From positions 158,643,124-158,707,123 of the forward strand of contig NC_135498.1 of the NCBI RefSeq assembly GCF_052857255.1: DNA of 64,000 nt, in the 5' to 3' direction. Positions 22,795 through 31,757 of this stretch are shown here, in pieces. The position numbers and the translations under genes are program-made. This DNA comes from Amblyomma americanum (taxonomy: Eukaryota > Arthropoda > Arachnida > Ixodida > Ixodidae). The notes under the pieces are model-generated. The model ran no database searches and was not told the DNA's origin. It saw only the letters and a program-made list of their open reading frames with translations. Numbering within the stretch: position 1 is the first letter of the stretch; each line of letters opens with the position of its first letter.

Positions 22795-25020
22795 TCACTT
22801 TCGCGTATGGGCCGCTCTCAAGAGAGAGAGATATATTTTAGTTGTGCACTTCTGTGAGGGGCGGAGGTGCACAAATTCCGATTTTTGAGGGGAACATTGA
22901 AGACCGCAGCGGCGGGCGTAGCGGTCTACTATCGTCGCCGCTGTTTGCAGGCTGGTTTCAATGTCTCCTGTGCTGCCCTGTGTGGCCCACAGAGTGATGT
23001 CATCGGCGTACAGGGCGTGCTGCACGCCGGCGACACCACTCAGCTGGGCCGGCAGGTGCATCATGGCCAGATTAAAGAGCAGCGGGGAAAGTACCGCGCC
23101 TTGAGGGGTTCCCCGCGTGCCGAGTAGGTAAGGACCATGGTCTCTATCTTGAATTCGAATGTAGGATTGACGATCCATTAAAAATTGGCTTATGTATTGG
23201 AATGTGTTGAGGCCACAGTCGGTGTGACTTAGGTTAGTGAGTATGATCTCATGTGTTACATTGTCAAATGCCCCTTTAAGATCCAGGGCGAGTACTACCC
23301 GGTCATTATGGGGGCATTCGAGGGGGTCAAGGACTTCCCGATTGAGTTGCAGGAGGACATCCTGTGCGGATCTGTGTGGGCGGAATCCGAACATGGTGCT
23401 CGCAAAGACTTGTTTGTGTTCAAGATATGTAGATAACCGATCCCGCACCATCGTCTCCATTAGTTTGCCCACACATGAGGTGAGAGAGATGGGGCGGAGG
23501 TTATCTGTGTCAATTGGTTTGCCAGCTTTAGGAATAAAAGTCACCAAAGCCGTTTTCCATTCGATTGGCAGGGGGGTGTCCCCGCGCCAAATCGCATTGA
23601 CGTATTCCAGGAGGGACTGGTATGCCAAGTCGGGCAGGTTCGTCAAAAGCTTGACGGTGACCTTATCCCGTCCTGGCGCAGTGCCCCGTTTCATTTTGGC
23701 GAGAGCCGCCCGCAGATCATGGAGCTGGAAAGGTTGATCCAGCTCCGTGTTCTCTCTGCCTGCATAAGAGTACGCAGATCCACGGGGGTCTTGGGCTGTA
23801 CACAGATACTGGTCCCGAAGTTTCTGTGCCAGTTGAGTCGTGTTGCCAGGAAAATGGTGCATGGCTCGCTGCAAATGTTTTTCTGTTTCGGTTCGTGTTT
23901 GGGTTGGGTCGAGTAGGGCTCGAAAGAGACGCCAAGTGTTTCGGCTGGACATTTGTCGCGCGGCCGTGTTGCATCTATCTACCCAGTTGGAGTCGGCGAG
24001 TTGGGCCGCGTACTCTGCCGCTTTCTGGGCAAGCTCGGCAATTCGAGCTTTAAGCTTTCTGTTGTGTTTCTGGCGTCGCCAACGGCGGACGAGGCTGCGA
24101 CGGGCTTCCCAGAGGTGTAGAAGGTGGCTATCCACGTCCGTGACCGCCTCTGAGAGCTGGATGTGTGTTTCATGCGAGGAAAGGTGTGCCAGCAGCTGTT
24201 GGGACCATGCTGTGTAGCCTTGCGCGGAAATGGGTGTATTATCAAGTGAGTTAAAATTTTGCCTGAATTTCGTCCAATCTGGGATATGGGCTTGTGTTCT
24301 GGGACGCTTGAGGGGGCGTGTGCGTAGTATAGTGTTAATGATGCAGTGGTCGCTACCGAGGGTCTCCTCGGTGTTGAGCCAGTCTGCGTGTTGTATGTTG
24401 CGAGTGAAGGTTAAGTCCGGACACGTATCCCGTGTCACGGAATTTCCTAGCCGGGTTGGGTGGACAGGGTCCGTGTGGAGGGTGAGTCCCAACGTGGACG
24501 CAAGCTCCGCCAGCTTACGCCCGCGTGACTCCTCCTTGCGATACCCCCATTGCTGACTGGGAGCGTTAAAGTCGCCCACAATAAGCAGGGGATCGCGGCC
24601 CGCTACTCTTAGCGCGCGGCTAAAGAGGTCCGCAAAAGTCACTCGCTTTAGTTTGGGAGAGCAGTACACGTTGAGTATATGCAACGGTGGGTCCCTGCGG
24701 CGGACTGGTAGGAGGGTCACCATTACATAAGAGTACTCTAGTGGGAGGTCGAGATCCACTAGATTTGCTGTGTAGTCTTTGTGGACAAGAAGACAAGCCG
24801 CGGGATCCTGTTGGAACGTCGTGTAATTTGAAATTGTGGCGCCCAGGCCTGGCTCTTGGAGGGCAACCACGGCTGGGAAGGACTCGAAATTTTCAAGGTA
24901 GAGGCTGAAATTGGCCCGCTTAGTGCGGTCCTTAAAGCCTCTACAGTTCCACTGTGTTATTGAAGTTGACATGGCCGAATTGGAGATGGCGGAATTCCTT
25001 TGATTAAGGTGTCTCGCCAT
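22795..25020 (-). CDS. LINE ORF2 N-terminal part: endonuclease and reverse transcriptase
   Basis: 741 codons from ATG 25020. The apurinic-type endonuclease is shown by QWNCRG (residues 23-28), ALQEPG (about 53), GDFNAPSQQWG and SDHCII. The reverse transcriptase follows with PISLTSCVGKLMETM, ALDLKGAFDNV, GTPQGAVLSPLLFNLAM and the catalytic YADD (671-674). It makes the nick and copies the RNA at the target in the nucleus. The frame ends prematurely (TGA) just after a CT-repeat at about 22815-22828; the proper RT tail and the rest of ORF2 continue in another frame from just before 22739, so one indel in the CT run explains the break. Confidence 0.9.
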   Translation of the reverse strand: MARHLNQRNSAISNSAMSTSITQWNCRGFKDRTKRANFSLYLENFESFPAVVALQEPGLGATISNYTTFQQDPAACLLVHKDYTANLVDLDLPLEYSYVMVTLLPVRRRDPPLHILNVYCSPKLKRVTFADLFSRALRVAGRDPLLIVGDFNAPSQQWGYRKEESRGRKLAELASTLGLTLHTDPVHPTRLGNSVTRDTCPDLTFTRNIQHADWLNTEETLGSDHCIINTILRTRPLKRPRTQAHIPDWTKFRQNFNSLDNTPISAQGYTAWSQQLLAHLSSHETHIQLSEAVTDVDSHLLHLWEARRSLVRRWRRQKHNRKLKARIAELAQKAAEYAAQLADSNWVDRCNTAARQMSSRNTWRLFRALLDPTQTRTETEKHLQRAMHHFPGNTTQLAQKLRDQYLCTAQDPRGSAYSYAGRENTELDQPFQLHDLRAALAKMKRGTAPGRDKVTVKLLTNLPDLAYQSLLEYVNAIWRGDTPLPIEWKTALVTFIPKAGKPIDTDNLRPISLTSCVGKLMETMVRDRLSTYLEHKQVFASTMFGFRPHRSAQDVLLQLNREVLDPLECPHNDRVVLALDLKGAFDNVTHEIILTNLSHTDCGLNTFQYISQFLMDRQSYIRIQDRDHGPYLLGTRGTPQGAVLSPLLFNLAMMHLPAQLSGVAGVQHALYADDITLWATQGSTGDIETSLQTAATIVDRYARRCGLQCSPQKSEFVHLRPSQKCTTKIYLSLLRAAHTRK

Positions 25021-25375
25021 GATTTAAAATTCTTGGGGGGGAGGAGGAGGGATTGGCTGCCTCAGAGCCAGCTACTTGCGCCATCAAGGGGGTGATGACG
25101 GAAGGAGCGGGGCAGTTGTCCTCATTGTCCGAATCAATAATCAGACGGGTGAATTTTGAAGGGCGGGATACGTCCCTAATGGGTCCCGTCCGACGGAGGA
25201 GGCGGGGGTTGTCCGAGATGTGTTTTGAGACCACCGCGGGGACGGCAGATTTGACCTTTGTCAAGATCTGGTCCATGGCGGTCTCGATCATATATGGCAA
25301 TTTAGAGGTTAAGCACTCCTCCATCGCAGAGATGGCTGTCACGAGGGCAGGCGAGATCTCCGCGTCGCTCTCCAT
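25004..25375 (-). pseudogene. LINE ORF1 C-terminal part, separated by a frameshift
   Basis: This frame starts where ORF1 stops and encodes an acidic helical region (Met-Glu-Ser-Asp-Ala-Glu...) and a Ser/Pro tail ending in His-Gly-Glu-Thr-Pro-stop. Its stop (25004-25006) lies 17 nt past the ORF2 start codon at 25020, an overlap typical of ORF1-ORF2 coupling by reinitiation or shifting. It is best read as the original end of ORF1. Confidence 0.7.
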
Positions 25376-26808
25376 TGCGTCCGAGGTGCGGCGGACGCCA
25401 ATTTTGATTCTAAATTTTGAATTTTGTTGAGCAAAAGCCCATTCTGTGCCCGGAGCACGTCTATCTGTTTTTTGTATTCCGCGTCGAGTGCGGAGACGGT
25501 TACGGGGGAGGGTGAGGGATGGGAGGAAGAGGAGGCGATCTCAGCCCAGCTGCTCACCTGTTTGTGGTGTTGAGGCGCTGATGCCCGGGCGTCGGCAGCG
25601 CCAATTGTCTTGAGGGCCGGGAAGTGGCCAGTGTCTCTGCCGCTGGGCGGTGGAGGCGCCATCTTCTTCCCGGGCGCTGGTTTCACCGACGGTGAAGAAG
25701 GTGACGATGTCTTGTGGTCGGTGCCGTGAGCACCACGCGGCGTTCCGCCACCGGCACCGGGTTTTGAATGACTTGGCTGCTTGCCAGGTCGCTGGTTTTT
25801 TGGCACCTCTGGGCGCTTAGCCTTGGGGCCATGCACCTTGAGCTGCCGGAATTTTCCCGTGCAGTCGCGGGAGTTGGTAGCGTGGGCTTGCCCACAGACT
25901 GCACAGGACAGACTGCATTCATGCTGCGCCTTGACTCCGTCGACGGTCGGCGCCGTTTGGCCACACAGGCCGCACTTTTCATCCGGGCAGGGGCAGGTGT
26001 CTGCTCGGTGGCCCACAGTGCCGCACCGCACGCAGGCCGGAATGGTTCTCTTGTACGGACGCACAAGGGTCACCTCAGAGTTGTAATGCACATATCGCGG
26101 CACCACTTTTCCCACGAAGGTGAGCGACGCGACGTCGGATTTGCCAAGCTTGCGGATATCGGCAAGCTCTCCAGCACGCCACTGGATCTTGTTTTGGAGG
26201 GACTCACTGGTCTCGTGCTTGGCCACGGTGATGACGCCGCGGCACACGTCTCCAGTGAGTTTCAACTGGCCGTACATGGAGAGCTGGCCCTTCGGTGATG
26301 TTAGTTGAAAATCCCGCAGAAGCTTGTCCGCGACGTGCGGCTCTCTGGTGCCTGCGACGATCAGGTTTTGCTCCCATGTGGGGAGCAGGCTGAGGGATGC
26401 TGCGGCCTTGGCGCCCAGGTAGTCCGCGAACGCTGCTCCCAGCTCGCCATGTTGGTAGACATCCCTGAGAGCGACGGTCACCCGGGGCTTCAGGATGATG
26501 ACGATGTCTTCTGGATGAAGACGCGGCAGTGGCTTTGGTTTCCAAGAGGGTCCGGTCTTAGACTGGGCCCTTCCGTGAAGCGCTGCAGCGCGCGCAGCAG
26601 CGCTGTGCCGTGTTGAGCGGCCTGCCGACGTGGCGTCCGCTTTCTTGGAGGCGGCGTCCCGCTTGCGGGAGCGGCGTTCCACTAGTTTGAAGAGCCTGGG
26701 GTTCTCGATGGGCGCAGAATCCGGACTCTCAGGCGTTGGAGCTGAAGGAACCTCGGACCAGGCCATGGCGTCCGGGTCGTAGCCGCGTTGCACTTTTTGG
26801 GCAGCCAT
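25339..26808 (-). CDS. LINE ORF1, nucleic-acid-binding Gag-like protein (C-terminus shifted out of frame)
   Basis: Starting at the first ATG (26808, MAAQKVQRGYDPDAM) the frame encodes a basic, disordered N-terminus, a central domain, then clustered zinc knuckles around CVRCGTVGHRADTC and CSLSCAVCGQAHATNSRDC, the CX2CX4HX4C type used by retroelement proteins to bind their RNA. A proline- and serine-rich stretch and a short coiled coil (KKQIDVLRAQNGLL) follow. The frame ends early: near 25375 it leaves the frame that continues at 25004-25375 and overlaps ORF2, so a one-base indel has probably cut off about 120 residues. An in-frame GTG at 26835 upstream is not used here as the start. Confidence 0.85.
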   Translation of the reverse strand: MAAQKVQRGYDPDAMAWSEVPSAPTPESPDSAPIENPRLFKLVERRSRKRDAASKKADATSAGRSTRHSAAARAAALHGRAQSKTGPSWKPKPLPRLHPEDIVIILKPRVTVALRDVYQHGELGAAFADYLGAKAAASLSLLPTWEQNLIVAGTREPHVADKLLRDFQLTSPKGQLSMYGQLKLTGDVCRGVITVAKHETSESLQNKIQWRAGELADIRKLGKSDVASLTFVGKVVPRYVHYNSEVTLVRPYKRTIPACVRCGTVGHRADTCPCPDEKCGLCGQTAPTVDGVKAQHECSLSCAVCGQAHATNSRDCTGKFRQLKVHGPKAKRPEVPKNQRPGKQPSHSKPGAGGGTPRGAHGTDHKTSSPSSPSVKPAPGKKMAPPPPSGRDTGHFPALKTIGAADARASAPQHHKQVSSWAEIASSSSHPSPSPVTVSALDAEYKKQIDVLRAQNGLLLNKIQNLESKLASAAPRTQWRATRRSRLPS

Positions 26809-27091
26809 CTTGACACGGGTGGGCGACTCACTCACGGCCGAGCGTCGGCGTAGGCGTTAGGCCTAGCGCCGTCGCCACGAAACGCAAGTGAGAATCGGCC
26901 CTAAAATGCGTAAATGTTGCCCCACCTGTGTGTGAGTGGTGTCCACAGATAGCTGTCGACTTCGCGAACACAGACGCGGCTGTGTTGACGGGGTTCCGGC
27001 CGAGGAACCATGGCTCCAGCCAAAAGTTGGTGGAGACGATGCGCTGTATGTCCACTCGCTTCGCGCGCTCACCCCGATAGCTCTAGCACGG

Positions 27092-27222
27092 GGCGGCAGC
27101 CAGATGAGGTTAAGTTTGCATTGACAAGTTGGCCGAAGCTGGAACAGGACAGGGTTTTCTTAGTGGCCAGTGCTAGAGATCTTTGTCGTGATGCGGACAT
27201 AGGCGGATGATGACGATGACAG
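27092..27222 (+). mobile_element. Right part of the split RTE-like LINE fragment
   Basis: It resumes after the target duplication with GGCGGCAGCCAGATGAGG and includes AGCTGGAACAGGACAGGGTT, then the GATGATGACGATGA tail. It is the same repeat as at 1786-1925 and 52170-52335 in reverse. Confidence 0.65.
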
Positions 27223-27332
27223 CTGATTATACGAGATTCCTGCGGTGGCTCCGCTCTTATCTGAGAGCCTCCCTTTCTAAATAAACAGCTAATTCATTCA
27301 TTCATTCATTCATTCATTCATTCATTCATTCG
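27223..27332 (+). mobile_element. LINE 3' end with AATAAA and (ATTC)n tail
   Basis: A short stretch contains GAGCCTCCCTTTCTAAATAA and ends in about ten ATTC units (27291-27332). This is the shape of a 5'-truncated non-LTR retroposon 3' end. Confidence 0.55.
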
Positions 27333-27491
27333 AGAGACCCGATGGGCGTCTGTGCCGGGCTTTGTTACTGCTACCGCGTCCCAATAGCCGAATACTTAAA
27401 TGCGGGGTCTAACTGCACCTGCTGCGTACAATATATGCAGGCCTTGTTGCTTCTTCTGGTGGTGCCCGCCTACGCGGACCGTCCGACTGAG

Positions 27492-27657
27492 CGTGGGGTG
27501 TGCCCTGGCTCTCCTGCTGTGCTGTGGCCTGCCGCAGGGAGGCGATGCCCGCCGGCGGCGCATTTTCGACGACTGTCCCGAGAGCCGGCTGCCCGTGGCT
27601 GAGGCCGATCTCGTGGTCAGCGGTATCGTCGAGCGGCTGCTCCAGGACGGGGCACAT
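27492..27657 (+). CDS. Agrin-like gene, exon 2: signal peptide core and start of NtA domain
   Basis: The reading frame runs GCALALLLCCGLPQ (hydrophobic signal core), a basic ARRRR cleavage/processing region, then IFDDCPESRLPVAEADLVVS and GIVERLLQDG, which aligns with the opening Cys-Pro-Glu and the first strand of the N-terminal agrin (NtA) domain, the part of agrin that binds laminin. The acceptor used (CGACTGAG|) follows a pyrimidine-moderate stretch; an alternative acceptor at 27440 keeps the same phase but adds 17 residues to the signal region. The exon ends at GCACAT|GTAGGC in phase 0; this donor is weak. A second, unrelated frame with its own signal-like start overlaps it from 27435. 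Confidence 0.7.
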
Positions 27658-28256
27658 GTAGGCGTCCGCCGCTGGCACTGACACGCCATGGCTACCACCG
27701 AGTGGTCTGCTCTGCAAAGACCAACGCTGCCAGCTAGGCGGGATGTGCATGCCTTGCTCAGGATGGCAAAAATAGGTCCCTAATTCGCAATCAGTTCAAG
27801 AAAGAGGAAACGACCTGACTTTTCGCGTTGGTGTGGTGCAAGCCAGTAATAGCGACAGCTGAACGAAAATTTGATTCCACAATCTTGACTTATTACTTTG
27901 GGTTATACGAGCTAAAAAGAACTGCTGCTTGCTTCATTGCCCAGCCAACGAAACACTTTCAAATACGAACCCTGCGACAGTGCCAGTTCTTTGTTTTAAG
28001 CCTTACGTAGAACTTTATGCGGGACAACCTGCGTACGCGGTAAGCTAATGAAGAAAGCATTCGGGATTAAAGAAGCTGCTTCTAGAGCGCTTGAAAGACT
28101 GTATTTAGTGTTCCTTCCTGTTGCTGGCAGACCCTGGCGCAGGATATTACCTCCGCCTAATGCTGGGCCGCAACAAGCATTTCTCTCTCTCTCTCTCTAC
28201 TGCTCGCTTGAGGCTGGAGGCAGGTGTGCAGTCCGTGTCCCTACCAATTGCTCGAG

Positions 28257-28506
28257 GATGGCACCCTCTCCGCGCAGGTCAGCGTTCGTGTGTGGCGCGC
28301 CCTGAAGGGTCCCCGCGAGCTGGCCGGTTCGGTGCTGCTCGTCGAGGGTCTGGACAACGAAGCCCTGTGCGGCACCCGGCTTGCCCACGGGGACTCCCGT
28401 CTCTTCCTGCTCAAGGGTGGAGCCTCGGAGGGACGCACCCGGCTGCTGTCGTCGCCTCTGCGGCTCACGCTGCCCAACTTGGACAGGCTGCAGGCCGCCG
28501 TCAAAG
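28257..28506 (+). CDS. Agrin-like gene, exon 3: rest of NtA domain
   Basis: Starting in phase 0 after a good acceptor (CCTACCAATTGCTCGAG|), it encodes DGTLSAQVSVRVWRALKG, the strongly conserved Val-Arg-Val-Trp-Arg strand of NtA, then ALCGTRLAHGDSRLFLL matching the Cys-Asn-x-x-x-x-x-Gly-Asp-Thr-Arg-x-Phe segment, and LRLTLPNLDRLQAAV near the end. The donor is AAAG|GTCAGT in phase 1. Vertebrate NtA has a Phe-Cys-Val near this end; here it is Ala-Ala-Val, so one disulfide partner seems to be missing or the disulfide pattern differs. GC-rich codon use agrees with the other exons. Confidence 0.8.
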
Positions 28507-29320
28507 GTCAGTGCACCGCGATGGTGCCTCAGCAGAAAAACAAAGCTGGCGATCAAGATGCGCTCGCGAACAGTTTCTGCGGCTAATGAGCGTGAAGGGA
28601 ATGCTTCTGCTATGGTCATTTCTTGGGGAACTTACGAGTCAATCAAACCGTAAGTCAATGGCTTGCGCTCGTCGCGTCATTGTCGTTCCAGTAGAAGTCG
28701 CCCAGGGTCATTGCAAAGGTTGGGAGACCAATCACAGCAGTGGCCAGCTTGCAGGCCTCCAGGCCGGGGAGGGGATGCATGACACAAGGCAGACGTATAT
28801 ATGAAGACGAAATGACGTTGAATGGGAAATGGGAGCTATAAACATAGAATACATGCAGCTGCCAATATCGACACACTAATCCGAACATCGTCCCGAAACC
28901 ACGGCGAAGCCGATGCCGATACTGAAGAATTTTCCGTAAGGTCAAACGTTATCGAGTAGAAAAAAACATCCCAGCGACCACTGGGGGCGCTGCGATGCGA
29001 AACCACTCACCTAAGACCACTCAGTTGTCGCAGTCTTGCGCTGTGTTGTAATTGGTAACAACTTAATTGGCGCCAGCTTAACAGGTGGCGCCATTTTGAG
29101 TGCGCCTGTAGTGGCTGCGTGTAAGCACAGGTGGCGTGCGCGACCGCACTGACACAGAATATAAGGACATGGATGCTGATAACTATAGTCGTCGTCGCCG
29201 TCTTCCTCGTCATTCATGCGTTACTTCTGCGCTTCCAAAGGCTTGACAGCAGCTGTATCCATGCAATTGATCTGCATGAGTAAAGAGTTAAGAAGACTTG
29301 TCCATGTCACCAACAAAAGC

Positions 29321-29558
29321 TTTGGTTTGACTTGTGGAGGTTTAACGTCCCAAAAAGACTTTTTAGACTGTGAGGGCCGCCGTAGTGGAGGGCTCGGGAA
29401 ATTTCGGCCACGTGGGGTTATTAAAGTGCACTGACAACGCACAGTACACGGACCTCTAAAATTTCGCCTCCATCGAAATTGGACCACCGCGGCCGGGATC
29501 GAACCCGCATATTTCGGGTCAGCAGCCGAGTGCCAGTACCACTGAGCCTCCGCGGCAG
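29321..29558 (-). mobile_element. Type B SINE
   Basis: Same block order as 14591-14824, with a box B phrase GGGATCGAACCCGC and the tRNA-like end seen on the plus strand as CCACTGAGCCTCCGCGGC. Confidence 0.75.
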
Positions 29559-29630
29559 CTCACCCAGAGCTTTGTGTAGCCGCATACGAATCTGAGAAGG
29601 CGGCTAACATGCAGGGCCGAACGCTTCGCT

Positions 29631-29946
29631 ATGGACGAAGAACAGCGGGTAAGCGCTACGGCGCCTCAAGCAAGGAAAGCAGCGAGGGAGGCTGAGCGCT
29701 TTGACCGGCGCGAAAAATAGAAGCAGATGACAGCGGCAGCACGTAAAGAATCAAAAGCAGTGAGTGACGTTGAGCGGACTGTCCAGATAGAAGAGAAGAG
29801 GCTGATGGCGGAAGCTCCTCAAGCCGCGAAAGCAGCCAGAGACCAGGCGCGCTGCGCAGCTCACAGAACAGTAGCGGCCGACGGTGGCGGCATGTCCTGC
29901 AGCTCAAGGACCTGCCCGATAGCCCAGTGCGGCTACCGCCACTTAT
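29631..29946 (+). pseudogene. Decayed reading frame rich in Ala, Arg, Glu and Lys
   Basis: One frame from ATG 29631 encodes a charged helix (APQARKAAREAERFDRREK), meets a TAG at 29718, and goes on in the same frame with the same character (AEAPQAAKAARDQARCAAHR). The near-repeat of APQA(R/A)KAAR on both sides of the stop suggests an ancestral repeat. This resembles anonymous charged repeat proteins of arthropods. Function is unknown and a repeat-derived origin is possible. Confidence 0.4.
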
Positions 29947-31515
29947 GAACCACCCTAGAACGAACCACTGCTTCCCAGCTATGCATTTCATGCTTAGGCC
30001 TACTCTTGAAGAAGACTTCGACTACAGTGTTTTTACTTTCAGAAAGTGCTTCGTTTTATTTGCTGATGCCCCCTTTTCCACTGCATGCCTTGATGTACAG
30101 AAAGCTTACGTTGAAACGGTGCTCCGCCTTCGCTTCCACAAGCGGAACGGTGGAATGGCGCAGTCCTAGTAGCATGGCGCGCATTAGTGCCGCAATGTGG
30201 CAAACGCATCGTCTTGCAAAATATCACTTTGTGTTTCCGACGCATGTTTTTTTCCATTATGTCGTCGTGCAGTCTCTATTGTGCTGAAGTATGTTGTCTC
30301 TAGCATCTGGATAATAAAATCTAGTCTACCCACGGATAGAAAAATGCACCATAAAAAACTTCTGCGTTTATAGCGCAACAGTTCGGAAATTCTGCACTTA
30401 ATTTATGACGAGGCTTCTCGTTTCACTGAAGAAAATGAGTGTTAAAAACAAAGCCCCTAAAAATGCTGTCTTTGATGCTTACTGTACAGGCGTCGTGCGT
30501 ACTATAGGCATGAAAGCATGTGTACGATTCGTGTGCAAGGTGTCCGAAGATGAAATGCACGCGGAAATTTTAACACACCGTCGGAAAAGTGGCGGAACAT
30601 GGTAATCTAGTTAAACGGTAACAGCGATCCTGATTTTGGTCGGCACATTCACTCACGCATTTCCTTCCTCTGTTTTCTTTCCAGGAGAGTCGTACAAGAG
30701 GCGACTGCACGAGCGAGATCGTGAGTACACAAAAGAAACTGCAGTGCAGTGCGGATGTTTTCTTTGCTATTGTATTGAGAAAGAACAGCTATGTTCCTGC
30801 TCGCCTAAAAGCGCCAATGACGTCACACTCTAGATTAATGTACTTCCTTGAATTTGTTTTACTGTGCCCGGTGCTCACAGCCTTTTACCCCAGCAAAGGG
30901 GCGTGAGGGTGACTGAAATATCTACACAATAGTTGTTTTGTCATACTTACCTAGGACAACATTGACTTTACAAATTATTTTCCTCCTTAACGGAGAGGTT
31001 AACAGAACGTGTCGCTTCAAAAGGTGCTGGTTCTTCTTTTATTTAATGCATTCTCAAAAGAAAGGTGCGTGCCTAAAAAGCTAACTGGACGGTTTCTCTC
31101 AACATGCTTTAGTTGGAGTAGTGAGCTTGAGCAGCGTGTAAACGTTTAATCCTACGCGGGAGTTATACCGCTGAGAGCTCTGCGGCTGCCGTTGATATGA
31201 CGTGGAGTGTAGGCACTCGTGACACCTCAATGCCTCAGTAAGGACAGAATCGTGCGAAGGGGCCTTCGTCAGGCGCTCCCCTTGCAGTGGATAATGAGAA
31301 TGACAATGAGCGCTTAGTCGACCGAGTCAACGTCAGATTCCCCGATGGCAGACTCGGTCATCGAGCCTGTCATTTATGGAAATTCTTTGAAAAATGTGGT
31401 ACACGTGAACCACACACGACATGTACCACTTATGTCGCGTTGCGGGGTTTAGACCTGGAATACCCAGTGTACAGCAGGAGCTCTTCCCAGTCCTTGCCCT
31501 CGCCTTTCCGCGCAG

Positions 31516-31757
31516 TGCCGTGCGAGGCCAAGTACTGTCCCTGGAACGGGGACTGCAGCGAGGACCGGCTGGGCGGCGCCCGCTGCATCTGCCCGTCTTC
31601 GTGCGGCTTCGAGTCGGCGCCCGTGTGCGCCCTGGACGGGGTCACGTACTCCAACCGCTGCAAGATGCGCCTCGACTCATGCCGCAAGCAGAAGAGGCTG
31701 TGGAGCCGCCACGAGGGCGCCTGTCAGGCCACCCCTCCGTACGGGTCGCCCTACTGA
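31516..31757 (+). CDS. Agrin-like gene, exon 4: follistatin/Kazal module and stop
   Basis: After a strong acceptor (CGCCTTTCCGCGCAG|) the phase-1 join gives Val-Pro-Cys and a complete ten-cysteine follistatin-type module: a short EGF-like half (CEAKYCPWNGDC, RCICPSSC) followed by a Kazal half with the signature APVCALDGVTYSNRC and ending RHEGAC. Kazal modules inhibit serine proteases or serve as matrix spacers; in agrin they follow NtA directly, as here. The frame then stops after PPYGSPY. If that stop is used, the protein has about 223 residues, far shorter than full agrin. An alternative is a donor at CCTCC|GTACGG with further exons outside the window. No other agrin module was seen on this strand. 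Confidence 0.8.

Larger units (their letters stand above)
21344..27083 (-). mobile_element. Full-length I-like LINE (EN-RT-RNase H), about 5.74 kb, nearly intact
   Basis: The element is flanked by the 8-bp direct repeat TAGCACGG (21336-21343 and 27084-27091). On the minus strand it has a roughly 275-nt 5' leader, ORF1 with zinc knuckles, an overlapping ORF2 with endonuclease, reverse transcriptase, RNase H and a C-terminal zinc motif, then a short 3' UTR with AATAAA (21363-21368) and a CAC-repeat tail. This order, including RNase H, is that of the I group of non-LTR retrotransposons. Only two frame breaks were found. It lies antisense in intron 1 of the agrin-like gene and inside an older RTE-like fragment. 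Confidence 0.9.
28507..31515. other. Agrin-like intron 3
   Basis: The intron holds a type B SINE (29321-29558) and a decayed charged-helix reading frame (29631-29946), listed separately. AATAAA near 30314 on the plus strand and the remainder show nothing I can assign. Confidence 0.4.

Noticed and set aside
22256..26616. Many plus-strand frames between 22.2 and 26.6 kb
   Set aside because: Antisense shadows of the LINE ORF1 and ORF2.
30405..30605. 66-codon plus-strand frame in agrin-like intron 3 as an extra exon
   Set aside because: No agrin-type motif and the phases of exons 3 and 4 already match each other perfectly.
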